Shown piece after piece: positions 15,207-27,439 of a DNA stretch of 64,000 nt (within the stretch, counting starts at the first letter, position 1; every line of letters begins with the position of its first letter). Location: the NCBI GenBank assembly GCA_964023205.1, contig OZ026843.1, positions 6,123,029 through 6,187,028 of the forward strand. Direction: 5' to 3'. Below the pieces are notes generated by a model. The model was not told the DNA's origin. It searched no databases and saw nothing but the letters and a program-made list of their open reading frames with translations. The stretch comes from Lutraria lutraria. Taxonomy: Eukaryota; Mollusca; Bivalvia; Venerida; Mactridae. The translations under genes and the position numbers were made by a program.

Positions 15207-18200
15207 TGAAACATAATTTATGAGCTCCTTTGTTTTCTTTTTTTTTCAGCATTAAGCCTTTTTGCCTCTGGGTCTGTTTACAATCAACAAAACCCAGTAG
15301 AAACAACAAAATTGATATTCTTCCCGATTTTTTTTCACAAATCTGTTTTATAACTATTCTTACATTTGTTTACATTTGTGTGTTGAGTTTTAAGAGTTTC
15401 GTTTACTAAAATGCATTCATGCAATTATTTCGGTAATTCAAGTATATAAAAAACACAACGTTAAATAACTGCTCCGAAGTCAATAAATGTCACAGACAAT
15501 ATTACCGGAAAATTATGTTTTGTTTGTTTAATTTTTTCAGTAAACAAATAAGCAAAGGATGTTCCAAAAGTCGGCAAATATAAATTATTTCAAGTAACAG
15601 CACATAGTAAGTAACTTTACACTTTTTCCTTAGAATATTCAAGCGTAGCAAGCGTGTGTGCAGTTTTTTATATTAATATTTTAAGATAGTTGAAAAATAT
15701 GTAACTTCAATATTTCATAGTGAGTAATACAAAGAATGATGTCGATAAGAAAGCTTTATGAAAGAATTCAATGAGATATTATTGCAATAATCGATTCTTT
15801 ATCTAAATAACTATGCTTTTGACATGCATTTAAAGCAAGAACAAATCTGATTCATACTTAAATTAAAATGCTGCCCTTCTACATAAATATACACCAGAAG
15901 AAAAATAAATTTTATAGACAGTAGCATAATTTATTATATATTAAATATATTATACAGAAATAATATAATATCAACACAAAACAAGAAAATAACATTTAAA
16001 ATAGTTTGTCAGTGCTTACATGATACTACACACAACCATGACACTGTAATAATTGTGTTACTCTATTTTCATTTACACACATAATAAAAAATTATTTGTT
16101 CAATCTCTATATTTCTTTCTTAATTTATTTTCAATAAAAAAGACGAACTACTACAGCTATTTCTTGATACAAAAGCAGCAACTGACCTTCGCTTTTGTTT
16201 TATAGCATATGCAATTTGTTTATTTGACAACAAATATGTTTTGCGTTGTTTTTTGTTTTGATAAATGTTTTTACCTTACATGACGTGTAGGTGTCTTTTT
16301 AAATCTAAATATGTTTATTATTTTCTAATATTTTTAAATTAAGACATGTTTGTGTTACAAATTATTATGAACTGAATTTTTCCTATTTGATTATTTCAAT
16401 TTAGATCAAAATTTACAGGAATATTTTCATCAATGGTGTAAACGGGTTTTGGTTACTGTGGTGTGAATATGTTTTTCAATAAATACATGTACCATTTAAT
16501 TTTGTGCTGTGCATGTTCTAGTATTTCTTTTCTGCACGAAATAATGTGTAAATAAACTCATTAAAAAAATAATATGATAATTTTATATATTATTAATAAA
16601 TAGTAGATGATGTGTCCATAGTTCTAATATATACCATTAATTCGAAGCGTCAGGATTCAATATTGTATAATATTAACTTGTTTACCCAGGCCATATTTCT
16701 TTTTTGTTTTATAAATGGCCAAAAGTATATTATATATATAGCTATGAATAAATGGTATAATACTAACAACTTAATTTTGTATGGATAACATGCTTGGTTT
16801 ATAATAATTATATTATAATAATTTTCAGTGTGGTCCACAATCAAAACTTACAAATACAGTTGTAAACAGCATAAAACAATACAATACATACAGAATTTAC
16901 CAAGTAAATAGGATTTCAGAAAGAGAAATGACAATAAAAGTTAGTTTTTTTATGATAGCAGTTTAACGCTAAATTTTCGCCGACTGTTTTGATTCCAAAA
17001 TGATAATCACCGTGACTATATTTATTTCATTAAAAATATTCCGACCAGGTCATAATGCTTCCGAAAGTGTTGCCATGTTTTTGCAAAATTAACGCAGCCA
17101 AACAAAAAATGTTTCTATATTTTATTTTTTATTGCTTAAATACTCTTATATTAATGTTTTGATATTTCTACCGCAATCAGTTTGATAAATATAAAATTGA
17201 TTCACCGCATGGTACTCATGGGAGTCTATTAATTCGCAATAAAATAAATCTCTGACCATGTCATCAGCGAATATACTTCGAACACAGCAGTGTCCGCCGT
17301 ATTAAAGTCATAGTTGATTCAATAATCCTGTCCAAATGGTTTCCAGAGTGTGTGGTACTAATTCAAAACTTTGATTGATGTTATTCCGCAAAAATGGCTT
17401 TGTTGATAGGATTATATAGTTTTGACAGAACTCTGGAAGTCTGTATGTGCCTTTCTGTATGTTTTATGTGTTGAATTGGTTTTGGGTTGGTTGATTTTTG
17501 CGGAAAGTAATATTTTTGGTAGGTGGGATTTTTTCCATATAATTATGTGTTCTTTTCTAGTAATCATTTTTTCATCTCTGTTCTCACATCAGATTTTGTT
17601 TCTACGGTCGAGTTGCTCTTTAAGGAAGGAATAAATTCTTAAACTGACCTCCTAACCAAATATTTTCTCCTCCTGAAGATTGTAGACAACGCATCGAGTC
17701 CGGTCTTTTATTATACAATTATATGCAATCAAATGTTCTAAAAACGCATGATATCTTATTCATATAAACAGTTTTCAAATCTTACAAACTATACCATGAC
17801 AAATGCACATCTATGACTCCCTAAATATTTTAATGCAAATATCCTATAAGTAAAACAAAAGTGAAAATCTAGGAGTACGAAACCTTTATATAAATGTTTC
17901 TTTAGTTTAGTTTGTAAAATCAAATCACCGTACAACTTTCGCTCAAAATTATGCTGAAAGAAATTAAGACAGGAAAATGTGTTTATTTCTTCTCAGATTG
18001 TGCTTTTGCCTGAGTTATTGCATTTGTTTATTTTATGTTGTTCATCATTTTAATGTACTGTCATCAACGGAATTGTTTTTACTTTGTTCCTAGTAAATCG
18101 TTTGTGTGCACGATTAAACATTATGTTACGTCAACTAATTATGTTTGTAATTTATTAAGATGGCAACTTACGCGTTGTATATCTTCTGTTCAAGTCCATG

Positions 18201-21110
18201 TGTTGAATTCTATGTCAAATTTTGATATATTGGTGTTTAAGAATTCCAAGATTTGGGACTGACTTTGTGTGTTAGTAGTAAGTAAGTTTATATATATTAT
18301 TTTAGTTGCTTATATTGAATCAATTTTCAATTTAAACGGGTACTTGCAATGTTAAAAATGTTGATGAGGAAATAGCTATTTTTATTGTTATTATTCTAAA
18401 AACAATAATTATAAATGTAACAATTATATTATCCAGTAAATAAGAATAATACTTGAATGTATTGTGCTTGTTTCTTTTTGTAGAATCTTCTTATGATCAA
18501 ATGATAATTGAGAAATCGAATTCGACAAGAATATACAAAAGAAAAAAAATAAATATAGTTTTAGCAATTACCGGAGTAGAAAGTTTGGATGATTTTATTT
18601 TGTCCACTTCCAGAATATTTCATTTGGAATAAAGAAAATTAAAAGCACAATGCGTAATAAAAATGTAAATATATATATTTATTTATAACGGTTACACGAC
18701 AACTCTTTCTTTATTATGTGAAAAAATGCTCAAAATTCTTTGTTACTAAATGTTACATATTTCTGTCAATTATATATGCAACATATTTGGTATTTATAAC
18801 AATAACAATAATTCGTACCTGGCTACTATGTTTGTTTATTAGTATATATAGTAATTATACCAAGATATATTTTATCATTGTATATAATTTTTATACTTTC
18901 TTTCTTCACAAAAATTGTTGACAATGCTTTGATTCATTATTGTTACTGTCGCATGTTTTGCGTATAATCTATTTACAATTCGGTAGTATTTTTCCGTCAT
19001 TTAATTCATTGCTGTAAAAGTCAGTTTTGTACAATAATGTTTCATTATCAACACTTTTTATGCTACCGGTTTTTTTTTCATTAAAATACGCAAAAAATGT
19101 ACGGTGTATGATAATTTTGATAACTTACAGAAATGTTGTACAAAGTAACATCTAACAACAAAAAAGGGTTTGAAAATAGTTCGCATTTGTATGAGCATTG
19201 TACGTTCATACATGAAAGACGACTTGAAGTCAACATTCACAATATTTCTCGCAGTGCCCAGTATGTCTATTTTAAGACCAATATGTTTGTGTCGTTATTT
19301 CCTTGATTATTGTTGCATTATCTCAAAATTGCATTTTTCAGGATTGTTTGGCGAGAATATAACTTTTTGTTCCTGGCTCTTGATGTCCCTCTTAATCTAA
19401 TTGTTCACCCCTGGGTTACGGCTGTCTGTAATCTTCGTGGAAATGTCTGAAGTATTTTAGCATGTGGCATTTTCTGAGAATTAGTTTTCACTTTTTAAAT
19501 GTTTTGGTTTCGTTTTATGACCTTAAGATCGGTGTGGGAAGTTCCTGTTTTAGAATAATTGTCATCTTGGACTTCTGTGTTGACTTTTAGAACATGTTCC
19601 TTTACAAGAGCCAACAGCATATTAAGCAATAATTTTATGGTGACGAAAAAAATATAATGTAGATTATCGAACACGTATTGACTTCAAAACAGCACATGTG
19701 AGGTTCTTTTAATTTCAAAACATCATAACAATGTTCGCATAATGGTGGTATAAAGAAATGAACTGTCATTTAAGATGATTTGCACAAAAATATTGCGGTG
19801 TTCAGAAACTCGTTTTTGGAAAAAACATGGATTGCTTCCTAGTTGGTATTGGAGATGATGAGTATGAGTAAGCTACGGAGAGGACGACTCAATCAATAGG
19901 ATTAACAGATCACGATAAGGAACTAATCATGTACGAAGCTATTGATTTCATCTTAATTCAACATCGATTTGTTTTCAATCTTTGATGCAAGGCGAGTGAG
20001 TATCTTTTTAATGAACATACGGGAGTTAGCAATGCGATACACATATAACACAACACCTACGCAATCTTTGTTTGTCTTTTGTCATTTAATATTTAAAATC
20101 CTTTTCTGCAACGGAGATTTAGTATCAAATGTGTCATAAATGCGAAGACTATAGACGAACAACGCATGTAGCAATTAGTGACCATCGACGGAATGTGGAC
20201 TCTTGGAACAAAAGGTCAACATAACTTTGCTAAGTTATTTTTTGATGTACAAACATGTGAAAATTATAACCGCTTAAAATATACCCCGTCACCTTCGAGG
20301 CACAACTGTACTAGAAAAATGCTTTCCGAATCGGTTGATTAAACATTTCTACATTGCCTCAATAAATTATGAAACTCTATCAACTGTGTCGCGCATTGCA
20401 TGGGTTGTAACCAAAGCAAACTTGCACCAATAAGAAATGTGTTTTATATTTTTATCTTATACAGTGTATAATTACACAATCAATAAATTATTCCAGCATG
20501 AAATTATCACATACTTTTAAAAGCACGTAAGAAATTCAAAGATATTTAAGAATTTGAATTTGTTAGTATTAACTTACATATAAATATCATCAAGACAATT
20601 CATTTCAAGAAGGAAACATTCTAATCCAATTTAAATATTTTTGGGAGGAAATAATACATGTTTTTCCCAAAATATTCGTAAATGATTCCCTAAACTAAAT
20701 ACTTTAGGGAGTCTTTAATCAATTTGTTTGCAAAATATTTCCCACCAAGAATAATTTGGTTCACCAGTTGGTTCACCAAGTAAAAATATGACAGTAATTC
20801 TATGAATGTACAAATTAGGAAATATTACATTAGCCACGATACAAAGCATGGGAATTTGAACTGATCCATATCTCCTCGATCTCTTTGCATGTCGTCTTTC
20901 TAAAGGTCTGCTTGCCATATTTCGATATGTTTAGCTTCCTCGCGATCCGCATTGAAGAAAATAAACATTCTTATTCATTGAAGTCGGGAGGCAAATATAG
21001 TCATGATTCCGGTTTCTTGAATAAAGATAGAATGGCGCAATATTTTTCATTCGTACTTGGAATCACGATTCACCTCCTGTATTTTCATACTTTGGATTTT
21101 ATTTAGTGAT
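15207..21110. other. Intergenic desert, no gene seen
   Basis: Very AT-rich from 15.9 to 18.9 kb; apart from the inverted-repeat cluster at 20.64 kb no structure is recognised. Confidence 0.6.
20640..20746. repeat. Inverted GGGA/TCCC repeat cluster
   Basis: ATTCCCTAAA (20687-20696) pairs with TTTAGGGAGT (20703-20712) around a short loop, and the outer TTTTTGGGAGG and CAAAATATTTCCCACC are also partly complementary. Likely an old foldback repeat. Confidence 0.4.
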
Positions 21111-21183
21111 GACGTTATTTCCTGTTAATTGTTTATATTACTAATTATTAATCTTGATGAAGGCCAATATGGCCGAAACGTTG
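21111..21183 (+). mobile_element. Penelope-like element terminal remnant with hammerhead-ribozyme-like core
   Basis: Seen: GATGAAGGCC, a short loop, GGCCGAAACGTT (21155-21182). This gives a stem II of GGCC/GGCC followed by GAAAC. Upstream GACGTT at 21111-21116 can pair with ACGTT after GAAA to form stem III of a type-I hammerhead, and ATT/AAT could start stem I. Known: Penelope-like retroelements carry hammerhead motifs in their terminal repeats. The canonical CTGATGA core is altered (CTTGATGA), so self-cleavage is unlikely. The sequence after it is AT-rich, with no reverse-transcriptase frame nearby. Confidence 0.5.
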
Positions 21184-23640
21184 ATAATCAGATAAATTTG
21201 ATAAACAATTTAAGTTTTTATTGAAGTTGGACTTCTTTTTTACAAAACACAAATATGATTTTATTGCTAGAAAGTTTAGGGCCAGTGGCAAAACATAAGA
21301 TCAGTCGGGTAACTTGTAATACAACATACTTCCTTATAATTAAAGTACAAGCAAAATAAAACAAAATTCTTGCAAAAGGTATTAATAAAATACTGTTTCA
21401 TTCACTTAAAGATATTAATGGTTATAATATGTGTTAGTGATAAAAAAGTGTAAAGACCACTTCCTGATTTTTTTCTCAATTTGTGACGAACGTTCTTAAT
21501 ATAAAAGATATTATTATTATTGTTTGTATACTGAATTATTCATACAAGAGATCAATCTATGAGCTAAATAAATTTTGATAAAGATGGGTCATTTAAAATA
21601 TTACTGCTGGAAATTCACACGTCTCTAAACGCATATTATTAATATTGGAAAAGAGCAACAATATAGGAATCTTATTTAAAAACATGAACGAAATGAAGAA
21701 CATTGGAAAGAATAATAATGAAGATAGAGAAACCGAAAATTGATGATTTTTTATATTTATAATACTGTAAAGCAAAAACTCACTTCTCGATTATAAAAAT
21801 AGACATGCAATACACAAAATAACTGACATTTAGAAAGATATGTATGATCTATAAAACATGATGATATATATAAGATATAAAATTCGCACCGCGTCATCCA
21901 GTGTGTACCAATGAGGTGCTTCCACTGTTCCAGACAGATTTCGATTTCATCTGGAAAATCAAGCTTATTGCCTCGGCGTGGAAATTAACGATACTTACCT
22001 GACGTACTTACGAAAAAGACTGCATTAATTTTTTTATTAGATGCATTGCATTTACGTTTATGCTTTTTGTATTTCTCAAGCTCCACTCTAATTAATCAAT
22101 ACAAGTAACTATGCTATCGCTCTTTTTTACCATTTCATAATGAAAAGAGCAACTGTACCGTCTTATTCGCAGATAAATTTTATTTTCCCATTAAATATTG
22201 ATGAAACAGCAATACGTTTGCTACAAGAGCCGCGATATGTCGGCTTGCCATTCAAATGGTATTCATTATGTACACAGCTGCACGCTGAAAGTAGAGACAT
22301 CATGTGTGGTGGCCATAAAAACGGCGTTTTGCACTTATTAGTGCATCTCAACGGTTAGCTACCGAATATCAAGAAAACATTTAATGTGCAAGAGAACTAA
22401 ATGCACTGAAAGTCTATTTAACGTTTAATATCCTGTTAAATTATATGAGAAAAGTAACAAACAGTATAAGAAAAGATCTTTTACACATCATCTTCCAATC
22501 AGAATAAGCAACATTTAATGATAATATGTCAATGTACGAAGTATACGAAAGCCGTTTCTTAAAATGGTTTTATTCATTTTCAAAAATTCTGCTTTGGCGT
22601 GATAATGATATATCTAATCAAAAATCCTTATATCCGAGTCATACGTTAAGAATGTGCTAACCTCGAGCCATGACTTAGGGTTTTCATATCATATGAAGCA
22701 CATTCTTCAGCCGCGTTACATACCTGTTCCATAAACGAAATATTTTCATTTATAGATAAGCCAAATAGACGTTTATGTTCATGCGAAATAAATAAATACA
22801 ACAAATATTACACTATACAATCACCTGTCTAATTCCACAAATACAGTTTATTGAATGCAAACCACAACGTGCTTGTGTACATCTTAACACAAAATGTATA
22901 CAAACGGAGCATAGTTGTCGTTCTACACGAACTGAAGGAACAAACATGTGAAGCTAACTGGGGAGAATTGTAACTGTAAAATTAACATTATTTTTATGGT
23001 TGCGTCACAAAATTGGCTTTCAATAAAACTGAACATCTGGACAAAAGTATTTGACTGTTGGAGATGTGACAGAGTGTCACTACATTCGCAGCCCAACTTG
23101 TCAAACAAAACACAACACATCAAAACAACTATTTGATGTAAAAGGTGAACAGATGTATCGTTCCATTTCGTGTTGTTGGTTTTTTGCTCATTTTTTTCTA
23201 TTCAATTTCGGACAACACGGATAGTGATACTACGATCAAATCTGTACAAAAATGATACTTCACTCTCAGGCTTTGAATATTTGGTACACTTTAAAAGAAA
23301 GTTTAAAAGAAAAAACATCGAACTTTAAAAAAGATTCTTGCCGGTTCGTTAGATAAATTTTAGCAACACCGAACTATTTCGGGTTTTTACAAACCGCGGT
23401 TTCTGTATCAGTCAAACACCAGCTCGTACGTTCACAGTTGATGAAACAAACGGTTTGTAATAGTAATAAAAAATAAAATATCCATAATTTGAGATATGGG
23501 TACGCCACTGTGTGATCATACCGGTGGTTTAGACTTAGGTACCCTATTTACAGCTACAATTCAATAATTAGACCATCATTGACATCATAAAATTAATGTT
23601 AAGGTGGTATCTCCATAAACGATTACAGTTATAAATAAAG
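21184..23640. other. Intergenic desert, no gene seen
   Basis: Follows the Penelope-like motif; the first few hundred bases may be further remnant of that element. No reverse-transcriptase motif is visible. Confidence 0.6.
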
Positions 23641-23751
23641 TTTCCTTTTAAAAAGGAAAGGCTTGGCTGGTTGTTGCTGATAAAAGTTGGTTCTGATACC
23701 ATAACTAAATTGGTTCATTTTATTTCGTCTTGTTGACCATTTTAGTTATGG
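23641..23751. repeat. Two adjacent hairpins
   Basis: TTTCCTTTT/AAAAGGAAA pair at 23641-23659. CCATAACTAAATTGGT (23699-23714) pairs with 23736-23751 with one mismatch around a 21-base loop. They may be termini of a degraded foldback element. Confidence 0.5.
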
Positions 23752-23879
23752 AATTGTCCTCTTTCAAAGTCAACAGGTAGTCTGAAACATCGGCATATTT
23801 TTCTATTTATAGATTTTCCTATAATTCATCGTACTGTACACAAGTTTTAAATTGCATCAGAGAAAGCGTTTCGCAAGTT

Positions 23880-24400
23880 AAATTATAGTAGGGGTGTATT
23901 TCATTAATTAATTAATCCTCCGCTTATTACCTTCAGCAATTATGCTGATAATTAAACAAAGAGCTAGTAAAGTAAAAATAATAGAGACTGCGTTAATATA
24001 TCTTATCTTTTCGTGCCTTAACGGTTGATGGAACATGCCGATTTATAGTGAAACACCCCGATTTTACAATGAAATCGCAAATGTGTACATCAAAATCACG
24101 TGACAAAATTATTGGCGGCAATAGCGTTCCGCAGGTTTCATTATAGAAGGGGCTTCCTTAAATTATCTTGAACAATCCTCCGTTAATATGTCTTTCAGTA
24201 ATGATTAAAATAATTGATTTAAATATATTGTACATAGTAACAGAAAAAAAATAGACAGTTTTAAAATGTGTACCTTTACGTGTAATTAATGTTAATAGAA
24301 CAAACCGATCTTTAGTGAAACACCCTGATTTCATAATAGACTAGCACAGTGAAGTTGGTACACTCAAGTCATGTGATACCGATTCACACAGTAAGCGTAA
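23880..24400. repeat. Diverged tandem duplication, two units of about 260 bp
   Basis: Unit 1 (about 23880-24139) and unit 2 (about 24140-24400) share matched landmarks in the same order: ATAGTAGGGG/ATAGAAGGGG (offset 258), AATCCTCCG, CCGAT.T.TAGTGAAACACCC (offset about 267) and GTACA.TCAA..TCA.GTGA. Indels account for the drifting offset. There is no coding frame. It is an old segmental duplication or two units of a local repeat. Confidence 0.65.
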
Positions 24401-24460
24401 ACCAATCACCGGACTGTTAACATATAGCTGGCAACCAATCGCCGGACTCCTATCATTTTT
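24390..24460 (+). repeat. Short direct repeat AACCAATC(A/G)CCGGACT, twice
   Basis: Two 16-base near-identical words (one A/G difference) occur about 36 bases apart, immediately after the 260-bp tandem duplication. Confidence 0.6.
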
Positions 24461-24533
24461 GCGCACTTGTACCCAGCTTTCGCATTACAGCTACCAGCAT
24501 CTAGGGAACAACTGCAACTGAAAACAATAATAG

Positions 24534-24557
24534 GGCTTGGAGCCGTAGCTCCAAGCC
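24534..24557. repeat. Perfect 10-bp hairpin with CGTA loop
   Basis: GGCTTGGAGC-CGTA-GCTCCAAGCC. It is GC-rich in an AT-rich setting, so it would be stable in RNA or as a cruciform. No T-run follows, so it is not a recognisable terminator. Possibly part of a dispersed repeat. Confidence 0.7.
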
Positions 24558-25044
24558 AAAAAGCATATAATTTTGAATTGGTATCCTTCGTAGGATTTAC
24601 CTGTTATATACTCGTATGGCTAAAACTACTAATGATACTGCTATTGTTTTGAACTTGAGGAATAATAGGGGCAATTTTGCTTGTAACAAATGTTACAAAA
24701 GTTCTAATGAAATAACATAGAATCCATTAGTGCCATATTTTGTTTTGGTATCAATATTGACCCCCACTACTAAATTATATACTTTATAGACTTAAGTATA
24801 GGTTTTGCGGTTAAAACTCACTTTGATAATACGTCGATTTTAAGATCACTGTATAATAAAGATCACTCATTTCAAACATGGTTTACGTGTTCTCTATCAA
24901 ACCATTAAGCATGTCAATATAATAATATATATGATAATAATCAGATGAGACAATAGGACATTATTATTCAACTACCGTTAATGAAACTGTTTAAACAAAC
25001 GAGTTTAAAGTGCTTCCAAAGGTTTGACTCAGAATTAATGTTCT

Positions 25045-25056
25045 TCAAATAACTTG
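25045..25056 (+). repeat. Target-site duplication, left copy
   Basis: TCAAATAACTTG, identical to 25277-25288 on the other side of the SINE. Confidence 0.9.
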
Positions 25057-25276
25057 ACCAGCCTCCGTTGTTGAGTGGTTAAGGTCGCTGACTCCAAATC
25101 ACTGCAACCTCTCACTACTAGATGGTCGTGGGTTCGAAGTTATGTGAGAAAGTATGCCGTTGCTTACGGAGGATGTGGGGTACTGGATCTTCCCATGAAC
25201 GATAGTTAGATGAACTGTCCGCCTCATATGACTTTGAATGTTGAAAAGGGGCGTAAAACTCAAATTTGTAAAAAAA
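25057..25276 (+). mobile_element. tRNA-derived SINE, complete, with 12-bp target-site duplication
   Basis: The head is tRNA-like with a Pol III A box (GAGTGGTTAAGG, 25073-25084) and B box (GGTTCGAAGT, 25131-25140). The body is followed by a conserved tail (GTCCGCC...GTTGAAAAGGGGCGTAAA) and a short A-rich end. It is flanked by a perfect 12-bp direct repeat, TCAAATAACTTG, at 25045-25056 and 25277-25288, as expected for LINE-mediated insertion. A second copy lies at 33.8-34.1 kb on the other strand, and the tail is shared with the SINE at 15.0 kb. The intact duplication suggests a relatively recent insertion. Confidence 0.9.
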
Positions 25277-25288
25277 TCAAATAACTTG
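25277..25288 (+). repeat. Target-site duplication, right copy
   Basis: TCAAATAACTTG, identical to 25045-25056. Confidence 0.9.
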
Positions 25289-27000
25289 GTACTTTCAACA
25301 TATAATTATATGTGAGCGATCTTGTTTAATGGTTATGCAATAGTTTGTAAAAAAAGAACAGTAATTCCATACATAATGAATTCTACCTTTCCACTTAGTT
25401 TAAAGATTTGGAACTTGCCGCCTATAAAGCAATGTTTCGGAAAGGTAAATCATTCCGCTAAACACAACAAATGTGTAAGTAAGATATATGTACAATGTAC
25501 ACATCAAAGTATGTACAACCTCAAAAGTGGCCTAATGCAATGCTTTTCAACCAATATAATGCATTGTATAAATGTAGTTCAATAAAGTCATAGAACTATA
25601 TTACAGAAAATGCCAATACACTTGGCTTCGCTTTACAGATGCCGTTCTAGAAATATGAATAATGTTAACATCATAAAGTTAGAAACATTTGGGACGCCGC
25701 AACAACATGAGATGTGCACCAGGCATGTTGCATTAAGTCATAAATACAAAACTGCATTCTGCATATCGACTAAGATAAGATAATTTGGGCAATGAGAAAT
25801 GCAGAAAATGGCCTATTAAAAAAACAATACCTCCCCATACCGGTCTCTAAAGATAAGGAAAGGACAGCTGTTGCCAATATGCAATCTTCTCTTCAAAAGC
25901 ACAGAACTGGAGATTAATGTCATTCAACGTACAGCCGAGCCTGTTAACACCAATCACCAAAAGGGGGATATATGACCGATACACAAAGTTGGTCTTTATT
26001 CGGAGGTTCATGTGTGAATAAATATTATAGTCCAGTAAAGACTAGTATGGCATTAAGGTCGATCTTTGTACACATGTTGTCGCTATATTGAAATGTAGCT
26101 GTTCACGCCATGCAGACACACTGTTTGACATTCTCCAATATTACAATAATGTCAAGGCATGAGGGTTGTTCTTCCAATTTTGGCATCTTTTTAATTGAAT
26201 AAGTAAGAATATCATCAAATCCAATATATGCACATGTGTGATCAAATGTTTGTTAATTTGGTAACAACGTGTCTAATTAATTTTTGTTGTCCGCTGTTAC
26301 AAGAACGGTTTTGTGCCCCCATACTTTTGGGGGGGGGGGGCATATAGATTTGCCCTTGTCCGTCGGTCGCGCTGTTCCGAACTCTGATTCTACAGAGATC
26401 AGCTGACTAACACCCTAAATTTAGCAAAAGTTAGCAAACAACAGTTTATTGCTTTAGTTCTCCTTAACCACTTAAAAATAGTTCTGAACATAATGCTGTC
26501 TTACAACTATATGTTAAATTCACAAGCACATGTACCTACTGACCATATTATCCCCACGTGTTGAATGTGAAGGACAATATGTTTAAATACGCAACAGTAA
26601 TTGTACAGAATTCTTTGTGACTAAACTGCGGAATGTGGGGGCATCCGTGAGCCTAGTTTCCACAGGTTCTGTCAACTCTAAAATGTTGATATAAGAAATG
26701 AATAACTAAATTCCTAACAAAAATGATACTGAAGATACATTTTAAGGCGTATACTCGCACGTCACTCTGTTCGAGTGATGACCCTACCGCCTTCAATAAC
26801 CCGTGATTTTCCACACAGATGCATAATCATGCGAGAAAAAATGGTTCTAAAGAGATAATGCAATTTCCTAAACACTTACATCAGTTGCAATGTTGTCTAT
26901 TGATGCTTCGAACAAAAGTTCACATACCAATGGGTAACAAAAAAGCGCTGCCAAGTGTATGCAGTTCGTACCGAAGAAATACAGAATGTACTAGTAATGT
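25289..27000. other. Intergenic, repeat-derived in part
   Basis: Contains the poly-G hairpin at 26.3 kb; no gene seen. Confidence 0.6.
26314..26342. repeat. TGCCCCC hairpin with 12-G run
   Basis: TGCCCCC (26314-26320) is followed by a loop and a run of 12 G then CA (26329-26342). The following GCATATAGATTTGCCCTTGTCCGTC phrase resembles, from memory, a dispersed repeat common in invertebrate genomes. A GGGGGCATATGCC word at 53115-53127 may be a distant relative. Confidence 0.4.
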
Positions 27001-27127
27001 AAAAAAGGTTATGCTAGTAATATCTTGCCCACAGTAATATTGCGTGTACAACATTCAAACCACAAGACTACTTGTAAAAAAAGCAAATATTACTGTGGGC
27101 AAGATATTTCCAGCATATCTTTTTTTT
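27001..27127. repeat. Imperfect long hairpin (about 41-bp arms, 44-base loop)
   Basis: Arms 27001-27041 and 27086-27127 pair with an uninterrupted 23-bp core (27019-27041 with 27086-27108), then four mismatches/wobbles, then a run of A against T at the base. The loop is 27042-27085. Size and imperfect pairing resemble either a small foldback MITE or an oversized pre-miRNA. I do not recognise either arm as a known miRNA, and no duplicated target site is clear. Confidence 0.75.
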
Positions 27128-27439
27128 ACGTATGTAAGAAAAACATCAAAGAAATTCGTATATAGACCTTAGGCAAACTATTGAAATAGATTCTTATATT
27201 ACGTCTCTGTTTTCTGCGTTCTGTGTTAAAATTAGCGTTTTATAAAACCCATTTGTTTTATATATGCTTTTCGAAAAAATTGTCCGATTACGTTTAAATA
27301 TTAATGATCCGTTTTATTCGCCATTTCGACTGTATATATTTCCAGAAGAATACTTGTTGCACGGCTTAAAAATGTTTATTAAAAATCTGCAAACTTCATT
27401 AATGTACACTTCTCTTTTTTTATTTCAAAACTACAAAGT

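Noticed and set aside
25061..25145. Functional tRNA gene
   Set aside because: A- and B-box-like words are present, but the cloverleaf is not intact and the sequence continues into a SINE body and tail with a target-site duplication.
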